Of a stretch of DNA of 47,037 nt, positions 18,370-25,301 are shown one piece after another (position 1 is the first letter of the stretch; every line of letters starts with the position of its first letter). The stretch is taken from contig CAAGIS010000104.1 of NCBI GenBank assembly GCA_900769985.1, positions 1 to 47,037 of the forward strand, read 5' to 3'. The stretch is from Spirochaetia bacterium. GTDB lineage: Bacteria > Spirochaetota > Spirochaetia > Treponematales > Treponemataceae. Under the pieces are notes generated by a model. The model was given only the letters and a program-made list of their open reading frames with translations, did no database searches and had not been told where the DNA came from. A program made the position numbers and the translations under genes.

Positions 18370-18418
18370 TTGTAACTCCTGTTTTCTTGCCCGATATTAA
18401 AGAAAACCCGGTCACCTC

Positions 18419-18446
18419 CAGTTCGTGCAACAAAAACGCACCGCTG
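18419..18446 (-). promoter_or_regulatory. hairpin in the rpmE mRNA leader
   Basis: The predicted leader from about 18492 to 18370 is 120 nt long. It contains CAG-x2-GTGC, a 9-nt loop, GCAC-x3-CTG. L31 leaders are autoregulatory in several phyla; whether this one is cannot be told from one sequence. Confidence 0.3.
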
Positions 18447-18498
18447 TCATTCCGTCACCGTTAGAAATCAAGTTAATACCACAAGAAATATTTTAAAT

Positions 18499-18527
18499 AT
18501 TATAAAATAAATTCATATATTTATCAA
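18499..18527 (-). promoter_or_regulatory. sigma-70-type promoter of rpmE
   Basis: On the reverse strand, TTGATA (18522-18527), exactly 17 bp, TATAAT (18499-18504). This is a near-consensus promoter located directly after the rho stop, so rpmE is transcribed independently of rho. Confidence 0.75.
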
Positions 18528-18557
18528 TAGCAATAAAAATCAATTCGGAAACGTTAA

Positions 18558-20180
18558 TCAATCAATACCAGCCGTTCCTGCATTCATGCTTGCAAGGAAA
18601 GCTTCATTTGTTTTTGATTTTTTCATTCTGTCAAGAATTAGCTCTGTAATTTCAACATCTTCCATAGGATTAAGAACTTTTCTTAAAACCCACATTTTTT
18701 GAAGTTCGCTTTCAGAAAGTAAGAGTTCTTCTTTACGTGTACCTGATTTTTTAATATTAATTGCAGGGAAAAGCCTTCGTTCAGCAAGCCTTCTGTCAAG
18801 ATCGATTTCGCTGTTACCAGTTCCCTTGAACTCTTCAAAAATAACCTCGTCCATTCTCGAACCGGTTTCAATAAGTGCAGTCGAAATAATAGTCAAGCTT
18901 CCGCCCTCTTCTACATTACGTGCTGCTCCAAAAAAGCGTTTAGGTTTGAAAAGTGCATTAGAATCAACACCACCTGACAGAACTTTGCCGGAAGTCTGGA
19001 CTGTCTGGTTATACGCACGTGCAAGACGCGTAATTGAGTCAAGCAGAATGACAACATCTCTTTTGTGTTCAACAAGGCGTTTTGCTTTTTCCAAAACCAT
19101 TTCTGCAACTTGAACATGACGTGTTGCCTGCTCATCAAAAGTTGAAGAAATGACTTCACCTTGAATAGCACGTTCCATTTCTGTAACTTCTTCCGGGCGT
19201 TCATCAATCAAAAGAACTATCAGATAGACTTCAGGATTGTTTGCAGTTATGGCATTTGCAATTTTTTGCATTAAAATTGTTTTACCGGCCTTTGGAGGTG
19301 CTACAATCAAAAGTCGCTGACCTTTTCCAATCGGGGCAAACAAATCTACGATACGTGTAGAAACCTCTGTAGAAACAGTTTCCAGCTTTAATTTTTCATT
19401 AGGATAAAGCGGCGTAAGGTTTTCAAACGGAACGCGTGTCTGGGCAATACGCGGTTCATCAAAGTTGACAGATTCAATTCTGAGCAATGCAAAAAATTTT
19501 TCGCCCTCTTTTGGAGAACGTGTCTGTCCGTAAACTGTATCTCCTGTCTTTAAATTGAAAAGCCTTATCTGACTCGGACTTATATAAATGTCGTCCGGAC
19601 CTGGTAAATAACTGTTCTGCGGAGAACGTAAAAAACCGTATCCATCAGGCAAAATCTCAAGTGCACCAGAAGCAAAAATAATTCCACCGTGCTCTGTATG
19701 TGCCTTTAAAATTACAAAAATCAAATCTTGCTTTTTCATCGGCGCTAAATCGTCTGCCGTAAAACCATACTGAATTGCAAGTTCCCTAAGTTCGTGCATT
19801 CCTTTTTTTGTCAGTTCATTGATTTCAAGGCGCGGCTTAGATTCATAATCCTGCATACTTTCAGGAAGATGTGTTTCTGTCTGCAAAGTTTCCTGCGGTA
19901 TGTTTCTTGTAAATGTTCTGTTAGTATTGTATTTTCGGTTATTTTGTACATTAGCAGAAGGCTGGCGTTTTTGTGTATCAGATGATTTTTTTACAACAGT
20001 TCGCTTTTTTTTAGGCGGAGATGCCAGATTATCCGCATTTTTTTCTTCAGCAGAATCCTGCACTTCTTCATTTTCTAAATTAGAATTTTCAGTAACGTTA
20101 TCAAGTTCTAATTCAGTCTGTTCATTCGTAGCCTGATTTTCATCAGAGTTTTTTGTACTACGGCGTTTAAATGCTGCCAT
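18558..20180 (-). CDS. rho: transcription termination factor Rho
   Basis: A 540-residue hexameric RNA-DNA helicase. Residues 1-115 are a low-complexity, Asn/Gln/Glu then Lys-rich extension that E. coli Rho (419 residues) lacks. Then come the Rho N-terminal helical domain (LTKKGMHELRELAIQYG), the cold-shock-like RNA-binding domain with GYGFLRS, and the RecA-type motor: Walker A APPKAGKT, Walker B VILLDSITRLARAYN with the Q-loop region, R-loop GGVDSNALFKPKRF and the arginine-finger region ERRLFPAI. GGAG lies 8-9 bases before the ATG. Confidence 0.98.
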   Translation of the reverse strand: MAAFKRRSTKNSDENQATNEQTELELDNVTENSNLENEEVQDSAEEKNADNLASPPKKKRTVVKKSSDTQKRQPSANVQNNRKYNTNRTFTRNIPQETLQTETHLPESMQDYESKPRLEINELTKKGMHELRELAIQYGFTADDLAPMKKQDLIFVILKAHTEHGGIIFASGALEILPDGYGFLRSPQNSYLPGPDDIYISPSQIRLFNLKTGDTVYGQTRSPKEGEKFFALLRIESVNFDEPRIAQTRVPFENLTPLYPNEKLKLETVSTEVSTRIVDLFAPIGKGQRLLIVAPPKAGKTILMQKIANAITANNPEVYLIVLLIDERPEEVTEMERAIQGEVISSTFDEQATRHVQVAEMVLEKAKRLVEHKRDVVILLDSITRLARAYNQTVQTSGKVLSGGVDSNALFKPKRFFGAARNVEEGGSLTIISTALIETGSRMDEVIFEEFKGTGNSEIDLDRRLAERRLFPAINIKKSGTRKEELLLSESELQKMWVLRKVLNPMEDVEITELILDRMKKSKTNEAFLASMNAGTAGID

Positions 20181-20294
20181 TTAAATTTCTCCATGTAAAT
20201 ATAAATAAGGATAAAGTATAAAACTATTTTTTTGAATATTGAAATTAAGAAAAAACTTTTTTAATAAATTAAAATTATACATAAAAAGCATAAA

Positions 20295-20708
20295 TCAGTT
20301 TTCTGAATCAGATTTCAGAATCAAAGACTGTTTAAACTCATCAGATGCAACAGAAAACAAATCAACGGAAGGTTCTTTGTCAAGCATTGTTACTTGACCT
20401 TCAAAATCAACATTATCCGCAATCCTAAGCCTAGCAGTCGTAACATTGCCTTTTACCTTGCTTCCGTTGCACATTTCAACACGCTCTTTTGCTTCAATAT
20501 TGCCTGTAACAGTACCGGAAATGATGATTGAATTTGCAGACATCGTATCTACACTGCAAACTGCAGCTTTATCAATTTCAAGATTCCCTTCTGCTGATAT
20601 AGTTCCGTTAAATCTTCCGCAAATTTTTAAATCATCAGTAAACTCAAGGACACCTTCAAATTCCGTTTCAGAGCCTAAAACTGTAAAATTTCTCTTTCCA
20701 TTTTCCAT
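20295..20708 (-). CDS. bactofilin-family polymer-forming cytoskeletal protein
   Basis: A 137-residue protein with a central DUF583 right-handed beta-helix: short hydrophobic strands separated by G-x-(I/V) turns (GRFNGTISAEGNLEIDKAA, split repeats; GTVTGNIEAKERV; GNVTTARLRIADNV). Bactofilins self-polymerise into filaments tied to the membrane or peptidoglycan and shape spirochaete cells. I start it at the ATG at 20708; the upstream TTG alternative lies inside a small hairpin. The Shine-Dalgarno GGGGTG is part of a GCAC-GGG-GTGC stem directly followed by seven T and the ATG. Confidence 0.88.
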   Translation of the reverse strand: MENGKRNFTVLGSETEFEGVLEFTDDLKICGRFNGTISAEGNLEIDKAAVCSVDTMSANSIIISGTVTGNIEAKERVEMCNGSKVKGNVTTARLRIADNVDFEGQVTMLDKEPSVDLFSVASDEFKQSLILKSDSEN

Positions 20709-20804
20709 AAAAAAAAGCACCCCGTGCAAGATAAAAAAAATGTAATTGATTTGATTTATTTTTTCAACAGCATTTCTTTATATATCTTGCAAATTGAATA
20801 TACA

Positions 20805-21122
20805 TTAAGAATTTTCACTATTGACAGGTAAATCCCAAAGGATTTGTTTTAACTCTTTACCAGGTCTGAAAATAGCAACATAATGCGGTTCAACAGAAAC
20901 TGCTTCTCCAGTTTTGGGATTTCTCGCATTGGACCGTCCTTTTCTAAGACGTTTTTCAAAAGTACCAAAACCACGCAACTCTATTGTTTTGCCATTTTCT
21001 AAAGATAACTTGAGCTGTTCAAGTAAACTATCAAAAATTACCTGAATCTCATGTTTTTCAATTTTAGTATTGAGATATACAGATTCAATTAAATCATTTT
21101 TCTTTAATTTTTCATCTGACAT
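20805..21122 (-). CDS. HU-family DNA-binding protein
   Basis: A 105-residue protein: KKNDLIESVYLNTKIEK, the dimer helices to about 50, then the signature ELRGFGTFEKRLRKGRSNARNPKTGE with the intercalating N-P at the tip of the DNA-binding arm, and VAIFRPGKELKQIL at the C-terminus. It compacts and bends DNA non-specifically (HU or IHF-like; the two cannot be separated here). The acidic C-terminal tail (WDLPVNSENS) is an addition. GGAG precedes the ATG. It lies 75 bp after rpsT, probably in the same transcript. Confidence 0.94.
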   Translation of the reverse strand: MSDEKLKKNDLIESVYLNTKIEKHEIQVIFDSLLEQLKLSLENGKTIELRGFGTFEKRLRKGRSNARNPKTGEAVSVEPHYVAIFRPGKELKQILWDLPVNSENS

Positions 21123-21197
21123 CTCAAAACTCCACGTCTTCTAATACAAAAAAGTAAGATACAGAGAACTGCACCTTACCCAATGTATTGCTTTAAA

Positions 21198-21482
21198 CTA
21201 TTTTGCAGCATTAGCAGCAAAAGAAACATTGTAGAACTTTGTCATACGAGATTTCTTGCGAGAAACAGCATTGCGTGTTAAAACACCTTTGCTGCGAGCA
21301 GAATCAAGTGAACTTACAAGTGTCTTTAACTTAGCCTGTGCTGCAGCCTGATCTTTTGCCTGACAAGCTTCAATAAACTGTCTTGCAAATGTACGACATT
21401 CACTCTTAATAGCTTTGTTATGTAAACGTCTTTCTTCGCTCTGCCTAAAAGCTTTCTGAGCTGATGTTTGATTTCTAGCCAA
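21198..21482 (-). CDS. rpsT: 30S ribosomal protein S20, TTG start
   Basis: A 94-residue S20: SAQKAFRQSEERRLHNKAIKS, a helical Lys/Arg/Ala-rich bundle, and RKKSRMTKFYN near the C-terminus. The only start giving the expected MARNQTSAQK N-terminus is TTG at 21482, with a GGGGGT ribosome-binding site six bases upstream. E. coli rpsT also starts with UUG, which weakens translation and is part of its feedback control; the same may apply here. The promoter at 21514-21543 is nearly consensus. Confidence 0.95.
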   Translation of the reverse strand: MARNQTSAQKAFRQSEERRLHNKAIKSECRTFARQFIEACQAKDQAAAQAKLKTLVSSLDSARSKGVLTRNAVSRKKSRMTKFYNVSFAANAAK

Positions 21483-21513
21483 AAGATGACCCCCAATTCA
21501 AAAACTGTTATTA

Positions 21514-21543
21514 ATTCTAACAAAATAACGGGAGGAATGTCAA
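21514..21543 (-). promoter_or_regulatory. promoter of rpsT-HU
   Basis: On the reverse strand, TTGACA (21538-21543), an 18-bp spacer, TAGAAT (21514-21519). The -35 abuts the 94-bp repeat block. Confidence 0.7.
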
Positions 21544-21790
21544 GTGGCGCAAGTGAATTTCAAATTGAAGACTGACACTGTTTTATCTTGCGCCACGAGA
21601 ATTGCACTAAAGGCAATTCTCTGTGTGGATTCAGACTGTTGCAGTTTTAAATTTCAAATTGAAGACCAACAACATTTTATCTTGTGCCACGAGAATTGCA
21701 CAAAAGGCAATTCTCTGTGTGGATTCAGACTGTTGCAGTTTTAAATTTCAAATTGAAGACCAACAACATTTTATCTTGAACCACGAGAGA
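21544..21790. repeat. 2.5 copies of a 94-bp tandem repeat with internal hairpins
   Basis: The unit starts ATTTCAAATTGAAGAC at 21557, 21651 and 21745, an exact 94-bp period. Copies 1 and 2 differ at only a few positions; copy 3 breaks off after CCACGAGAGA near 21790. Each full copy holds a perfect 9-bp inverted repeat, GAGAATTGC and GCAATTCTC, around a 7-nt loop. Copy 1 also has GTGGCGCAAG (21544-21553) matching CTTGCGCCAC (21587-21596). The block lies between two divergent promoters. Short frames through it are products of the repeat, not genes. The period is not a multiple of three, which argues against coding. Confidence 0.95.
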
Positions 21791-21813
21791 TTGAAAAAAA
21801 TGAACTGTTCTAC

Positions 21814-21842
21814 TTGACAACCTCTCTTAGAATTTATATTAT
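21814..21842 (+). promoter_or_regulatory. promoter of the zinc-ribbon gene
   Basis: TTGACA (21814-21819), 17 bp, TATTAT (21837-21842); an overlapping TATAAT begins at 21839. It lies immediately after the repeat block. Confidence 0.7.
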
Positions 21843-21872
21843 AATAAAACCAATCGATTGGAGGTTATACAG

Positions 21873-22046
21873 ATGGCTGGAGCCAGTAAAAACTCTCGTA
21901 CAACCGTTGCAACACAGAAATTCATTTGTCCGGATTGTCAGGGCGAAATCGTAATGAAAACTATGTTTGAAAACGGAAGACTTAGAAATGTTGCAGAATG
22001 CAGTAAATGCAAACGCACAGAAAGACGTCCAAAGGACTTCAAATAA
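21873..22046 (+). CDS. 57-residue zinc-ribbon protein
   Basis: A small basic protein with two Cys pairs, C19-P-D-C22 and C43-S-K-C46, spaced like a rubredoxin-type zinc ribbon, and a basic tail KRTERRPKDFK. I start it at the ATG at 21873, where GGAGG lies 10 bases upstream; the TTG at 21858 overlaps that site. Its size, basic charge and ribosomal neighbours recall ribosomal protein L33, but the sequence lacks the L33 consensus. I therefore leave it unnamed; RNA or ribosome association is only an inference. It has its own strong promoter and terminator and looks well expressed. Confidence 0.85.
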   Translation: MAGASKNSRTTVATQKFICPDCQGEIVMKTMFENGRLRNVAECSKCKRTERRPKDFK

Positions 22047-22070
22047 TTTTGTTAAAAAATTTGTGTTGAT

Positions 22071-22123
22071 AATGCACCGCTAAAGTTGAATGAAAATTCA
22101 ATTTTCAGCAGTGCATTTTTTTT
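22071..22123 (+). terminator. terminator of the zinc-ribbon gene
   Basis: AATGCAC at 22071 pairs with GTGCATT before a run of eight T. The stem extends to about 20 bp with a few mismatches and closes with a GAAA-type loop between TTGAAT and ATTCAA. Confidence 0.85.
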
Positions 22124-22158
22124 GTCTTTTTTTATGGAATATATTCAAATATTTCTTT

Positions 22159-22911
22159 TTATTTTCGCCATGAATCAAGTTGTTCCTGCATAAGGTGCTT
22201 TGCATCTTCAAGAATTTTTACCTGATCTTCTTTGGTTTTCGGAGCATCAAAAATTTTCAAAACTTTTGCTTTATAGTCAATGTGAGAAATATTTTCAAAA
22301 ATATGAAGTAAATCGTTTATTTTATAGCCATTGTCAAGGCAACATACAACAACAGGAAGCTTTGTAACTTCAGAAATTTTACGAAAGCCTGCACTGTAAA
22401 AAGTTCCGAGAGAACCGTCCTTGCTTCGCGTTCCTTCAGGAAAAAGAATCGGAATTTGTTTTCGTTCGATTACGCGTCTGCCAAAAGATTCCATCGTGCG
22501 CATTGCCTTACCTGCTCCGCCGCTACGCGGAATCATGCAGTGTTCATGGCTTCTGAGCATTTCAGAAACAAGCGGAATGTGACGGGCAAGAGAATCTTTT
22601 GCAACAAAACGAACATCAAAATCCTTAAAAAAAGTCATGAAAATAGGAATGTCAAAAAGGCTCTGATGGTTTGAAATAACAAGAAACTGCTTCGGAAGTT
22701 TATCAAAATTCTCTGTTGAATATGATAATTTAAAATTTTTATAAACTTTCAAAATACTGAACATTAACGGCGCACATTTTTTTACAATAGCATCAGAAAT
22801 TTTTACGCAGATTTTCTTTGAAAACGGGTAAAAAATTATATTCAGTAAAGCAGGCAGAGCCAGTAAAAAAATACAACAAAATACGGTTATTACATTCGTA
22901 AGAAAAATCAT
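22159..22911 (-). CDS. plsC: 1-acyl-sn-glycerol-3-phosphate acyltransferase
   Basis: A 250-residue membrane-bound acyltransferase that adds the second acyl chain to lysophosphatidic acid in phospholipid synthesis. An N-terminal transmembrane segment (about 5-28) precedes the catalytic block NHQSLFD (H-x4-D). Next come MIPRSGGAGKAMRTM, the glycerophosphate-binding LFPEGTRSKDG, and the VPV-like LPVVVCCL strand. It lacks a Shine-Dalgarno sequence, and its promoter -10 ends eight bases from the ATG. Confidence 0.93.
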   Translation of the reverse strand: MIFLTNVITVFCCIFLLALPALLNIIFYPFSKKICVKISDAIVKKCAPLMFSILKVYKNFKLSYSTENFDKLPKQFLVISNHQSLFDIPIFMTFFKDFDVRFVAKDSLARHIPLVSEMLRSHEHCMIPRSGGAGKAMRTMESFGRRVIERKQIPILFPEGTRSKDGSLGTFYSAGFRKISEVTKLPVVVCCLDNGYKINDLLHIFENISHIDYKAKVLKIFDAPKTKEDQVKILEDAKHLMQEQLDSWRK

Positions 22912-22919
22912 GATTTTTA

Positions 22920-22948
22920 ATAATAAACACTATTTCATTAAAAATCAA
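22920..22948 (-). promoter_or_regulatory. promoter of plsC
   Basis: On the reverse strand, TTGATT (22943-22948), 17 bp, TATTAT (22920-22925), then eight bases to ATG. The predicted mRNA has a leader of 0-2 nt. Confidence 0.55.
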
Positions 22949-22956
22949 GAAAAAAA

Positions 22957-25092
22957 TTAATTAGCGATAAATTCTTTTACAGCAGTTACAATATCTTCCA
23001 AATTACAGTAAAGTTGTTTTGCAGGGGGGATGCTTTCAATAAATTTTTTTCCGTATGGTTTCGTACATATTCTTTTGTCAAGAACAACGACAGCACCTTT
23101 GTCTGTAGAACAGCGTACAAGCCTTCCAAATCCCTGCCTGAATTTTATGATTGCCTCTGGAATGCTGAGTTCAGAAAAAGAACTCCCGCCATGTTTTTCA
23201 ATCAGTTCACATCTAGCAGCAAAAACAGGATCATTCGGAACTGTAAACGGCAGCTTTACAATAATTACCTGCGACAATGAATTTCCTGGAACGTCGATTC
23301 CTTGCCAGAAAGAATCTGTTGCAAACAGAACGCTTGAATTATCAAACCGGAATTTGTCAAGTAACCGGAATCTGTCATCATCACCTTGTTTTAAAAGCTG
23401 GATTCCAAGGTCATAAATTTTAGATTTTATCGCCATAAAAGTGGCATTCATAGATTCATAGGCAGTAAAAAGAACAAGCGTCCTGCCGTTTGCCGCTTTT
23501 ATCAATTCATAAACGGCTTTATTTACACATCGCTGATATTCAAGACTTTGCGGCAAAGGAATGTCCTGAGGAACTGCAAAAAGCACATTTTCTTCGTAAG
23601 GAAAAGGCGACGGAAAATTCCCAATTTGAATTCTTTCCGGGTCAACAAAGTTTATTCCCGTACGCTTTAAGAAAAAGTCAAATGTATTTTGAATCTGCAA
23701 TGTTGCAGAACAGTTTATAACGCTGTCCATCGGTTCAAAGACACCGATATTCATTAATTTTGAAATATCAAGTGGCGTCTGTGAAAAAACAACGTAATAT
23801 GGATTGTCTTTATTTTCAAATTGAGAACTAAGCCTCTGTTTAGAAATCCAGTATACAGTTTCAGGTTTTTCTTCCCATATAGAAAAATTCTTGCAGGCGC
23901 AGGCAGCATCTTCAAGATGATGAATAATTGATTTTGATTCCCAGTAAGCACTTTCAGAATGATATTCTTCATCAATACCTTTCATAATTTCCCTGACAAT
24001 TCCTGAAAAAGCCATAATGCTGTTTCCCAAAGTCAGCAAAAGTGAAATTACAGGCTGAAATTTCATTTGTGTCATTCTGTCAATTTTCATAGAATATTCA
24101 TCATGAAGAAGATCAAGAGCTGCAATTTCCAGATTCATAATGTTATTTTTAATTTCAGAAATTGAAGAAGAAATTTTTTCTGCTGAATCAGGCGTTTCAG
24201 AAATTGCCTGCAACGTAAAAATATATCCAGCAATAGAATTTTTTCTCTGGCGATATAAAAGATTAAGCTGCTTTAAAATCTTGAACCGATTTATACTTAT
24301 ACTGAAAAAACTTGTTGCTGCACTTTCTATTCCGTGAGCTTCATCAAAAATAATTCTCTTATAAGCCGGAAGAACTGCCTGACTTTCATACCCTGCCCCA
24401 TTCATTCTGGCTTCAATATCTGCAAACAATAAATGATGATTAACGATTAGAATATTTGCAGTATTTGCTTCTTCGCGAACTTTCATTACAAAGCATTTTT
24501 CCCTAAAAGGACAGCGCAGTCCCATACATGCATCGCTTTCAGAATTAACCCTTGACCAGAGATTTTCCGAACAGTTAATTGTCAGTTCGCTTCTTGAGCC
24601 TGTTTTTGTGCTTTGTGCCCATTCTACTACAGCATCAAGAGTTTCGATTTCATTATCAAACAAATCACGTTCAGAAGAAACATCTTGAAGCCGCCTGAGA
24701 CAAATAAAATTTTGTCTGCCTTTTAATAAAACGGCCTTTACTTTTTTTCCGATGATTTTTTCTGCGGCAGGTACGTCTTTTTCGGAAAGTTGCTGCTGCA
24801 AGTTTATAGTACCTGTTGAAACAACAACTTTTTCATTATTTGCCAATGCCCAAATCATAGAAGGAATCAGATAAGCATAAGACTTTCCAACTCCGGTTCC
24901 TGCTTCAAACGCAGTAATCTGATTTTTGTTGAATGCTTCTGTGATTTTTTTCAGCAATTCGATTTGACTTTTTCTTTCTTCAAAAGTTTCAGACTGAACT
25001 GATAAAGGACCGCCGTTTGAAATAAATCTGGCAATCTCCTGAGGCTGCAAAAGCTGAATACTTTTAAAACCTGAATCATCAGAATCTGCCAT
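22957..25092 (-). CDS. dinG: DinG-family ATP-dependent DNA helicase (XPD-like)
   Basis: A 711-residue superfamily 2 5'-3' helicase. Walker A AGTGVGKS (about 64-71), an iron-sulfur cluster insert with Cys residues (ICLRRL, then CMGLRCPFREKC), DEAH box FDEAHGIESAA, and the C-terminal motor with DSFWQGIDVPGNSL and motif VI FRQGFGRLVRC. DinG resolves R-loops and forked DNA during replication-transcription conflicts and is SOS-induced in E. coli; no LexA box is evident here. GGGG lies before the ATG. The gene starts only 14 bases after the tRNA-Glu terminator T-run, so it has no room for a promoter of its own. Confidence 0.92.
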   Translation of the reverse strand: MADSDDSGFKSIQLLQPQEIARFISNGGPLSVQSETFEERKSQIELLKKITEAFNKNQITAFEAGTGVGKSYAYLIPSMIWALANNEKVVVSTGTINLQQQLSEKDVPAAEKIIGKKVKAVLLKGRQNFICLRRLQDVSSERDLFDNEIETLDAVVEWAQSTKTGSRSELTINCSENLWSRVNSESDACMGLRCPFREKCFVMKVREEANTANILIVNHHLLFADIEARMNGAGYESQAVLPAYKRIIFDEAHGIESAATSFFSISINRFKILKQLNLLYRQRKNSIAGYIFTLQAISETPDSAEKISSSISEIKNNIMNLEIAALDLLHDEYSMKIDRMTQMKFQPVISLLLTLGNSIMAFSGIVREIMKGIDEEYHSESAYWESKSIIHHLEDAACACKNFSIWEEKPETVYWISKQRLSSQFENKDNPYYVVFSQTPLDISKLMNIGVFEPMDSVINCSATLQIQNTFDFFLKRTGINFVDPERIQIGNFPSPFPYEENVLFAVPQDIPLPQSLEYQRCVNKAVYELIKAANGRTLVLFTAYESMNATFMAIKSKIYDLGIQLLKQGDDDRFRLLDKFRFDNSSVLFATDSFWQGIDVPGNSLSQVIIVKLPFTVPNDPVFAARCELIEKHGGSSFSELSIPEAIIKFRQGFGRLVRCSTDKGAVVVLDKRICTKPYGKKFIESIPPAKQLYCNLEDIVTAVKEFIAN

Positions 25093-25106
25093 TTACTACC
25101 CCGCAC

Positions 25107-25135
25107 AAAAAAAAAGCCTGCTTAAAATAGCAGGC
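25107..25135 (-). terminator. terminator of tRNA-Glu
   Basis: GCCTGCT (25116-25122) pairs with AGCAGGC (25129-25135) around a 6-nt loop and is followed on the reverse strand by nine T. It ends 14 bases before the dinG ATG. Confidence 0.85.
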
Positions 25136-25141
25136 AACTTT

Positions 25142-25213
25142 CATCTCCTAGCAGAATTGAACTGCTGTTGTCGGGATGAAAACCCGATGTCCTAACCACT
25201 AGACGAAGGAGAC
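25142..25213 (-). tRNA. tRNA-Glu (UUC)
   Basis: A 72-nt cloverleaf read on the reverse strand: acceptor GTCTCCT with AGGAGAT (the first pair is G-U), D arm TCGTCTAGTGGTTAGGAC, anticodon stem TCGGG/CCCGA with loop TTTTCAT giving UUC, T arm AGCAG-TTCAATT-CTGCT, and discriminator G, as in other tRNA-Glu. CCA is not encoded. It has its own promoter and terminator, and the same family of tRNA feeds glutamyl-tRNA to both translation and haem synthesis where that pathway exists. Confidence 0.96.
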
Positions 25214-25217
25214 ATAC

Positions 25218-25272
25218 AAAGTCAGTGTTTTGCTGACTTTGATAATATATCAAATATAAAATTTTATGTCAA
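25218..25272 (-). promoter_or_regulatory. tRNA-Glu promoter and 5' leader hairpin
   Basis: On the reverse strand, TTGACA (25267-25272), 17 bp, TATATT (25244-25249). The transcript would begin with AAAGTCAG (revcomp of 25233-25240), a 7-nt loop and CTGACTTT (revcomp of 25218-25225), a perfect 8-bp hairpin ending four bases before the mature tRNA. Confidence 0.75.
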
Positions 25273-25301
25273 GTAAAAAAGAAAGATTTATTAATTTTTT
25301 T

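Noticed and set aside
21544..21790. Repeat block as a CRISPR array
   Set aside because: The copies are contiguous with no unique spacers, the unit is too long, and no cas genes are present.
21544..21817. Two overlapping short frames through the tandem repeat
   Set aside because: They arise because the 94-bp unit happens to lack stops in these frames. The unit is not a multiple of three, and no ribosome-binding site precedes either start.
21873..22046. Naming the zinc-ribbon gene rpmG (L33)
   Set aside because: Size and Cys pairs are similar, but the conserved L33 core residues are not seen.
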